DNA of 64,000 bases from Trichobilharzia regenti (taxonomy: Eukaryota; Platyhelminthes; Trematoda; Strigeidida; Schistosomatidae). The notes under the pieces were generated by a model. The model did not search any database, had not been told where the DNA came from, and was given only the letters and a program-made list of their open reading frames with translations. The stretch covers positions 59,965,112-60,029,111 of the forward strand of contig OX235265.1 of NCBI GenBank assembly GCA_944472135.2, written 5' to 3'. Shown here piece after piece: positions 57,945 to 64,000 of the stretch; the stretch's first letter is position 1; each line of letters opens with the position of its first letter. The translations under genes and the position numbers were made by a program.

Positions 57945-58060
57945 TCGTTAGTGGCTAGCAGTAGAATCTCTGATATGAGTCTAGTTCTATCTGGGGCTCA
58001 TCAACGAGATGTATTTCCATCTGAAGTGAGTGGTAGCCTTTCTGTCGTCACTCAAATGCA
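57945..58060 (-). repeat. Sm-alpha-type SINE (minus), decayed hammerhead
   Basis: On the minus strand helix I ATCTC/GAGAT still pairs and the core reads TTGATGA, but the GAAA strand has become TAGA. It ends in the family block CTGCTAGCCAC. Confidence 0.65.
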
Positions 58061-58490
58061 GTCAGTATCCATTATTCCATATGTTGAAGCGTTATCCCCT
58101 AGCCGTACTAGGCTACAACGACAGACTCTAAGAAAATCGATTACATTAAACCAATCAACGGGAAATTCAAAAAGTAATAAATTCATCAAATACAGATTTT
58201 GTTGTATTTTTGAAAAATATTACAGCAACAACAACGAAAGATATTGATTTCATGAAAAACTCGATCATCATAGCATAAAATATTTAGCATAAAATCTGTA
58301 TTTGTACTTCAAAATAGAATAATTGTGAATGGTCATTTAATGTCAGTTTAGAGGACAACGATGTCTCAGAGAAGTAAACTGCTTAAGTGCATTTTATCTT
58401 TTTCTTTACAATGTGTTGCTGTGAGTAAACTTCATCTTCTCAACGGTGATAGCCTGCTCAGACCACAGGGTTACATTACATTACCGCTTT
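58061..58490. other. Unassigned
   Basis: A plus-strand open frame at 57951-58247 overlaps the Sm-alpha copy and is not supported. Nothing else seen; an upstream exon of the minus-strand gene should be looked for from here on. Confidence 0.35.
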
Positions 58491-58836
58491 CCATATCTCC
58501 GGTACAGGTGGTGTTGCATTATTCTGACTGTAAATGTACGGTGTTGAATGGATAAACATAGCTTCAGTGATTAACCTTTCTCTATCTCCACCTAGCTATA
58601 TTACTTTCTAACACTCTCACCCTGTCCCTCCCTATTTTGTGAAGTGCTTAGTTAAATAACCTAGAAAAAAGCTCAGCCATTGCACCGCATTCACTTGCAT
58701 GTAATCACAAAATGGGGTGGGACAGGGTGAGATTAGGTGAAGATAGAGAGAGGTTCATCACTAAAGCTTTGTTCATCCATTCAACACCGTACACTTGCAG
58801 TCGGAATGACGCAACGCCACCTGTACCGGAGATATT
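58491..58836. repeat. Long inverted repeat, arms about 120-138 bp
   Basis: Arms 58491-58628 and 58719-58836 are diverged reverse complements (CCGGTACAGGTGG / CCACCTGTACCGG; TACGGTGTTGAATGGAT / ATCCATTCAACACCGTA; CACCCTGTCCC / GGGACAGGGTG). The loop ends also pair (TATTTTGTGA / TCACAAAAT). The family is the same as at 53760-54270. Confidence 0.75.
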
Positions 58837-60045
58837 TTAAATAAACTTGTCCAATTTAGGGTTACATTCTACCACAGTGCCCAAGTTCTACACTTACATT
58901 AACGTATTGATGCTCATTTTCAAATAGATCTCAAACTAATGCTGTAAATTTACTAAATAAAATGAAGAAATAACGATCTGTAATGTTGAAGTATGCTTTG
59001 GACAGAACAATACTGAAGACTGTGCATATGGCATGAGTATTTTGCAATGAAACACGCCGAGAATTCTGCATTGTATGTAAACGCATTTTGCAGAGTAAAA
59101 CTCCTATTATTAAGGCGATTAGAACACTCTATTATATACTTATCAATTCCTGTTTTAGTAATAAGACATCCTGATCAACTGGATTTACTGCGATTCGGTA
59201 ACATTTTAAACTGTATATCAGCTCACTGTCATTTGATGATAACACTAAGTGAGATAGTTTTGAGTCGGCAGACTGTTATTGATTTTGAGGATGATGATTT
59301 ACGGTAGTAAAAGGAAAAATCTGGATAATGGAAGGATTTAGGTCAAGTGCCTTCGAATTACACATCTTGTGGTCTATCAGTTAAGTTACAAAACCTGAAC
59401 TATAAATTCGGAGGCCACTGGTTCGAATCCTACAGCTAATCAGTTGTTTATTTCTCCATCTTCAGTCATCACACCTTACTGCCTTTTATTTAATACTTCG
59501 TTCAAGTAACTATAAAATCATAACTTTTATTGAATGTAAAACAGTTTCAGTGAAGCAGAATATCTAGGTTAGAGAAAATACAAAGAAATGAATACACAGT
59601 TATTCATTCATAAAGCATGCACCTTATCAAATTCATTGATTGATTTCACTGTCCTACTGACCTAATTAACTGAGTCAGTGTTGGTGAATTTTATATTCCC
59701 AAAGGATGTTATTCAAACTGCAGACAGTATCATTTCTAATTTAACATTCTAAGTGTGAAATGTTAAAATATTTTCAAGAAGGAAAAATGATATTTGTAGG
59801 AAATTTGAGATCAAAATTTTCATCTCGCAGTTGTTTTTTGGATGGTGTTCCTCAATGGACTACAAGATGAGCACTTCATTGTATCTGAAACAAGTCAACT
59901 GTATGTGTGTGTCTACATACCATTAAGACTCGAACTAATCACCTTTAGTTTATAACAATAAGTGTTACCTGACTACGAGGCCATTGCGTCACAGTAACAA
60001 TTCCTTCGTGTAGCCAGTATGATCTGATATCATTCACATATCCTC
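58837..60045. other. Intergenic or upstream intron; weak open frames
   Basis: A plus-strand frame of 86 codons at 59047-59307 and a minus-strand frame at 59272-59132 overlap; the latter follows a plausible acceptor (ATAACAG). Its phase does not fit the first known exon of the minus-strand gene. A tRNA-like B box (GGTTCGAATCC, about 59418) lies in a worn SINE-like stretch at 59380-59440. Confidence 0.3.
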
Positions 60046-60047
60046 AT

Positions 60048-60278
60048 TTCTTCAGTTCCTTTTGGTTTCCAGTGGAAAATCATAATACTTTGGGTTATGA
60101 AGTTTCACTAGTGATGGTATTGTTTTTATGGGATGCGGCTGCTGGCCTCACACCCAACCTTCAATGTTTACGGGGCTTTCTATTGGCTAAGTGGCTTAGG
60201 AGTTCGCTGACGGGGATTGAATCCGGACCATATGCGCAGTTGGCGAGCACTCTACGACTGAACCACCTACGCACGTGT
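60048..60278 (-). repeat. SINE B2 (minus)
   Basis: Head complement ends CCACCTACGCACG. Tail complement GGTTTCCAGTGGAAAATCAT at the start. Worn. Confidence 0.65.
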
Positions 60279-61527
60279 ATATTTGTTGCTTCCTATTAGC
60301 AAATTGCAGTCCTGGTTTATAGAGTCATTGAAAGGATACCTTGATATCGCCTTTATTTTTGACTTATAGGTACATGTTTGTTAGTGGCTGGTAGTGGGAT
60401 TCGAAATTCTGCAGATATATTAGTGGGAAGTCGCAGAAAAAATTTCTAAGTATTCTGTATGAACGACTTATTAATCCTTTATGCTGAAAAGTTTAAATCT
60501 ACGCTGAAAAGTCTACAAACCTAAAGTTTAAATATTAATCTTTTGATCACTGATAACTAGCTTGAGGATAAGCATTCTCAGGTTCTAATGAGAACTCGTG
60601 ATCAGTGGAATCAACTAAATTAGACATGAAGTGGATGCTCGGTGACGAAATTAATTGGTAACAACACTAAATTGAGAAATGAAAAAAATTATTATTCATG
60701 GGTCATTGGATTCTCACCCGTTAACTCGCAACCTGAGGATTCTGATTGTTAACTCTGCTTGGATCATGACTGAGCACTGGTAAACAGTTTAAAACTACAT
60801 GATTCTCTAATCGATGCCGATATCTGACGAGATCTACATTAGTATTGAACTCCTTAGTTTGAATACTGAATATCGGTATTATTCTCAGTGATAATACTGA
60901 GAGATTTGGATCTCATTACTGAGGTAACATAACATCGCTTAGGCGAAAATGAACTACTCAGATATGTAAAACTATAACTATTTGATGTCAATATATCTAG
61001 ATACTAATTGTCATCATGGTGAAATTTATAAGATTGCAGATGGAAACAAACTGCTTATGCGATGGGTATTTGCCATAAAACAATAATTAGATAATCCAGA
61101 GAATCTCATTTAAGTCGACATCTCACTATTTCAACCTGCATTTTTCCCCTACTTTCCAACATATTCATTAATTATTTCGCTTTGAATAAAGCAATAACAA
61201 CAACACATAGATCGGGATAAAATAACAGGGATCCATTTTATTTCATGAGTATCCTTTGTCAACTGCTTACTATCTGAATACTGAAATTTGATAGTTCTTT
61301 ACGCAAAGATTTAGTTCTTTGAACAGTGCAGTTACACTCTTTCTGGTCGATACAGGACACTAAGTAGACGTCATGAATTCCTTCAAAATGATGAGCGGAC
61401 AAGCAAGCTCAAACTGTTTGGAGTTTTCAGAGGCTGCCGTTATCTATCAGTTATAGACTCATTTATGTATTCAAAAATATCTGTAGAAGTAAGAAATTCT
61501 GTATCCTGGTAACTTGATTCATAATGT
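60279..61527. other. Intergenic, nothing recognised
   Basis: AT-rich sequence without a supported gene. Confidence 0.3.
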
Positions 61528-61541
61528 CTAAGTGGTTATAT

Positions 61542-62085
61542 TTTCAAGTATTGGTTTTGTAGGGATTTTTGTTTGATTGCTTGGAGGGTTTCATTATAAG
61601 TTGACATCAGTTGGAGAACCGTTGGAAAAACCGGGAGTACTGGACAGCTGTTTCGTCCTAGTTTGGAACTCCTCATCAGTACGTACCCACCGGGGTTGGA
61701 ACCCACGACCTTCTGGTTACAAGGCGAGCTCGTAGACCATTGAGCCACTGGGACCCTATCCTTAGGTCCTTGAATTCTAACTTCTGCCAATTCACGACAC
61801 AGCGGGACCAATAGCCAGTGTCTTCGGCGAGTATTTATCCTCACACCCGACCTGCTGCACCCTACTGGTCACAGCTTCCCACTAGAACCCCAGGTTAACT
61901 GCCTGAATAGGGCCAGTCACTAGTGAGCATCAGATTAATTTTCAAGTATTGGTTTTGTGGGGATTTTTGTTTGTTTGAGTGGAGAATTTCATCATGAGTT
62001 GACATCAGCTAGAGAATCACTGGAAAACCAACTGGGAGTACTGCCAGACAGCTGTTTCGTCCTAGTTTGGGACTCCTCATCAGTA
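61542..62085 (-). mobile_element. SINE A dimer (398-bp unit plus partial), one insertion with 14-bp TSD
   Basis: On the minus strand a 5'-truncated unit (starting GTACTGATGAGGAGTCCC) is followed head to tail by a complete 398-bp unit ending at ACCAATACTTGAA. The pair is flanked by CTAAGTGGTTATAT (61528-61541) and CTAAATGGTTATAT (62086-62099), a 14-bp target duplication with one difference. The dimer therefore inserted as a whole. Both hammerheads have C3 to A (ATGAGGA), other parts intact. The tRNA-like head has GCCTTGTAACC. Confidence 0.8.
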
Positions 62086-62099
62086 CTAAATGGTTATAT

Positions 62100-62534
62100 C
62101 ACCTTTCGTCTTCACTGTCACCTAGTTACGTCATCAAGCTATGTTTCATATATCTGATACTTTGTCAAAGAAGCTTAACTCCCAACCTTTTTTGTTGAAT
62201 TATTTTATTGTGTCTACCATCAGTTTACTAATGACTTACGCAGTTGGACGACTTTCGCTCTCAATATCTTGTTGCTACCACTGTATGCCTTTATTCGAGA
62301 AACTTCTAATGCATTAAAGTAATTCATTATACCTTAACAATGCAACATTTCGGTTCATCTGTATACGTACCACAATTACGCCTAATTATTTTTCGACACT
62401 TGTTTCTATTATGAACTAAAGTATGTTAGAACTGTAATAAAATTATTCACTTTCGTTTTTCAGGTTGTCAGCAGCTGACAAGGGTTAATACCGAATAAGA
62501 ATGGATTTCTCGTTTTACCTTGCTCCATATATGT
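62100..62534. other. Intergenic, nothing recognised
   Basis: A short perfect palindrome, GTCAGCAGCTGAC, lies near 62466. No gene seen. Confidence 0.35.
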
Positions 62535-62790
62535 CGTTAGAGTGTGTGAGCAGTTCAGAGGTAGAACGCCTTCCATCCTTGTCACGTGCTCCAGGTTTTT
62601 TTTATCCCCGAACGACACACTCGTAAACCTCACCCAGACAGTAGTAAGTCCAGTAAAATGGGAAGGTTGAGCGTGAGGCTAGCAACCTCACCCTGTAAAA
62701 ATGATGCCATGGTTATTGAAATTTCAAAGATTTCAAGGCCTACGTTGCACTCAGAATAGAGAAGAAGTGAATGATGATGATGATGGTGAT
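62535..62790 (+). repeat. SINE B2 (plus) with (ATG)n tail
   Basis: Worn head with GAGCAGTTCAGAGGTAGAAC, middle GGGAAGGTTGAGCGTGAGGC, tail CAAGGCCTACGTTGCACTCAG, then (ATG)n. Confidence 0.7.
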
Positions 62791-63207
62791 ACGTATTGTT
62801 ATTGCTCATATTGAAATGGGGAATATTGTTGATTCATACTCAACTACATTAATTCAACAATGTACATATATATATTTATCAGTTACTCATTATCATTTTG
62901 TGGTTAATGACAATTCGTTCAGACTGATTAGAGTACTAATACTCATCAAATAAACAGATATGATCAAGACTGAACTAATGATGACTTTTGTCATTAACTC
63001 AAGTCTACCTGTCTAAACTTTAATGGTATCAACAATTTTTTTTTCTCTAGCCTTATTTTTATGTTTGTTTGACGTAGGTGACAGATGCTAACTAGCTAAT
63101 TTTTAATTTGTTTTTCGAAAATATGGGATGAAAAACAGAATTATTATTATTATTGTAGCAACAGATAAGATCTTTGAGTGAAATTGTGGAAATAATTTAT
63201 TTCTACA

Positions 63208-63234
63208 TAAATATATATATATATATATATATAT
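63208..63234. repeat. (AT)n microsatellite
   Basis: About 12-13 AT repeats. Confidence 0.9.
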
Positions 63235-63459
63235 GCTTCATTTGAGTTCACTCCGGTTGATATGATTGAAAGTGGTAATGTGTTGACAGATTCATGTGTA
63301 TGTCTGTCTGTGTGTATGTGCGTTATGAGAAGCAGTTATGGTGGATTGTTTAGCTGATAAGTCTATTCAGGACTAGTGAACATTTTACTCCTAAAAATGA
63401 TAAAACTTCAACGTTTCTACAATAAGAAAATTTTGCCAAGATTATGATGATTAGTAATC

Positions 63460-64000
63460 TACAGGGCATTAGTTCGAATTCTTCCACAATCTAAACTTTT
63501 TGATTTTAACTTCAATCATCCGGGATTAGATCGGTAGAAAGTAGTGTAGTTGTCTTCTGTGTGCTGGATGGTTTTATTCAGAAACTTCCATTCTCCTACT
63601 AGACAACATCTTCAGTAGTAACTTCCAGAGACTTCAGAATCCGTATTGAGTCAACTGGTTGTCTGTTGTGATGATTTTTCTGTCCAGTTGCATTGGTTGA
63701 TATAAGAATAAAACTTGTGCACTGTGGTAGAGTGTAATTCCATTATGAATAAATTTTGTTTTGATAAAGTCTCAAAGTGTTATACAGTAATGTTTACTGA
63801 TGACGTTTCGAGCACAATTTATTGCTCATAATCATATCAAGGTACTCACACGACTTCCTAACTTCATTTATATAGTTCCATTATTTTTCCATTTGATTTG
63901 ATTGGCAGTAGTATTTTCCATATTTCAGGTATGAATGATGAATCATTCCTATTGCATGTGTTGGGTGTAGACTCGATGGACAAGGATTTAGTAATCAACC
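63460..64000 (-). repeat. Penelope-like terminal region (minus)
   Basis: It contains the reverse of the 3'-region block (63545-63630), a block around GTGGTAGAGTGTAATTCCAT (63725), the terminal-repeat motif GATGACGTTTCGAGCAC (63801-63817) and the block also found at 53760-54270. On the minus strand 63791-63850 gives GAGC/GCTC stem II, GAAA and ACGTC, with helix I TTGAT/ATCAG; the CUGAUGA strand is not intact. Cut by the window edge. Confidence 0.5.

Noticed and set aside
59132..59272. Minus-strand frame after an ATAACAG acceptor as an upstream exon of the membrane-protein gene
   Set aside because: Its only donor-like site (GTATAT) leaves phase 1, while the next known exon starts in phase 0; an overlapping longer plus-strand frame makes chance likely.
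61536..61844. 102-codon minus-strand open frame as a gene
   Set aside because: It lies wholly inside the SINE A dimer.
1..64000. CRISPR arrays, bacterial operons or phage genes
   Set aside because: No short regularly spaced repeats with unique spacers and no prokaryotic gene signatures; all direct repeats are transposons, microsatellites or the 2.79-kb array.

Overview
This is eukaryotic, AT-rich, repeat-dense DNA, almost certainly from a blood fluke of the genus Schistosoma (species not resolved). Four observations point there: an orphan ITS1-5.8S-ITS2 ribosomal fragment of schistosome type; 3' ends of RTE-clade LINEs resembling schistosome SR2; SINE-like repeats carrying hammerhead-ribozyme cores of the S. 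mansoni Sm-alpha type; and very short (34-64 nt) introns at the 5' end of a candidate gene. No prokaryotic genes are present, and most short open frames lie inside repeats.

Layout. 1-5.5 kb: transposon relics (a CR1/L2-like reverse transcriptase, a Penelope GIY-YIG endonuclease), the ribosomal fragment, and SINE copies. 5.9-6.5 kb: a candidate compact plus-strand gene with a TATA box, three phase-0 exons (one of 24 nt) and a poly(A) signal. 6.9-23 kb: repeat desert with SINE A (about 400 bp, tRNA-like head plus hammerhead), SINE B (tRNA-like head, RTE-type 3' tail), solo LTRs, a 5'-truncated tRNA-Asp, RTE 3' ends and a three-level nested insertion. 23.1-38.9 kb: the landmark, a diverged inverted copy followed by five direct head-to-tail copies of a 2.79-kb unit, each with one tRNA-Arg(CCG) gene, giving six tRNA-Arg genes in 13 kb. 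39-50.5 kb: more RTE and SINE copies, with long inverted repeats at 43.0-43.9 kb and a SINE A inserted in a SINE B with a 15-bp target duplication at 46.9-47.2 kb. 50.6-57.9 kb: the last four exons of a minus-strand gene for an unrecognised low-complexity protein with a C-terminal transmembrane anchor; its 5' end was not found. 58-64 kb: another long inverted repeat, a SINE A dimer inserted as one unit, and Penelope-like terminal sequence.

The parts are linked. RTE LINE tails and SINE B tails are near copies, so the SINE is probably mobilised by RTE machinery. SINE A keeps hammerhead cores in several copies (one with a compensatory helix I change) and occurs as head-to-tail dimers and head-to-head foldbacks, suggesting an unusual RNA life cycle. 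The tRNA array shows identity blocks and a near-identical tract shared with the inverted copy, which look like unequal exchange and gene conversion. All similarity statements are by-eye comparisons within the window.
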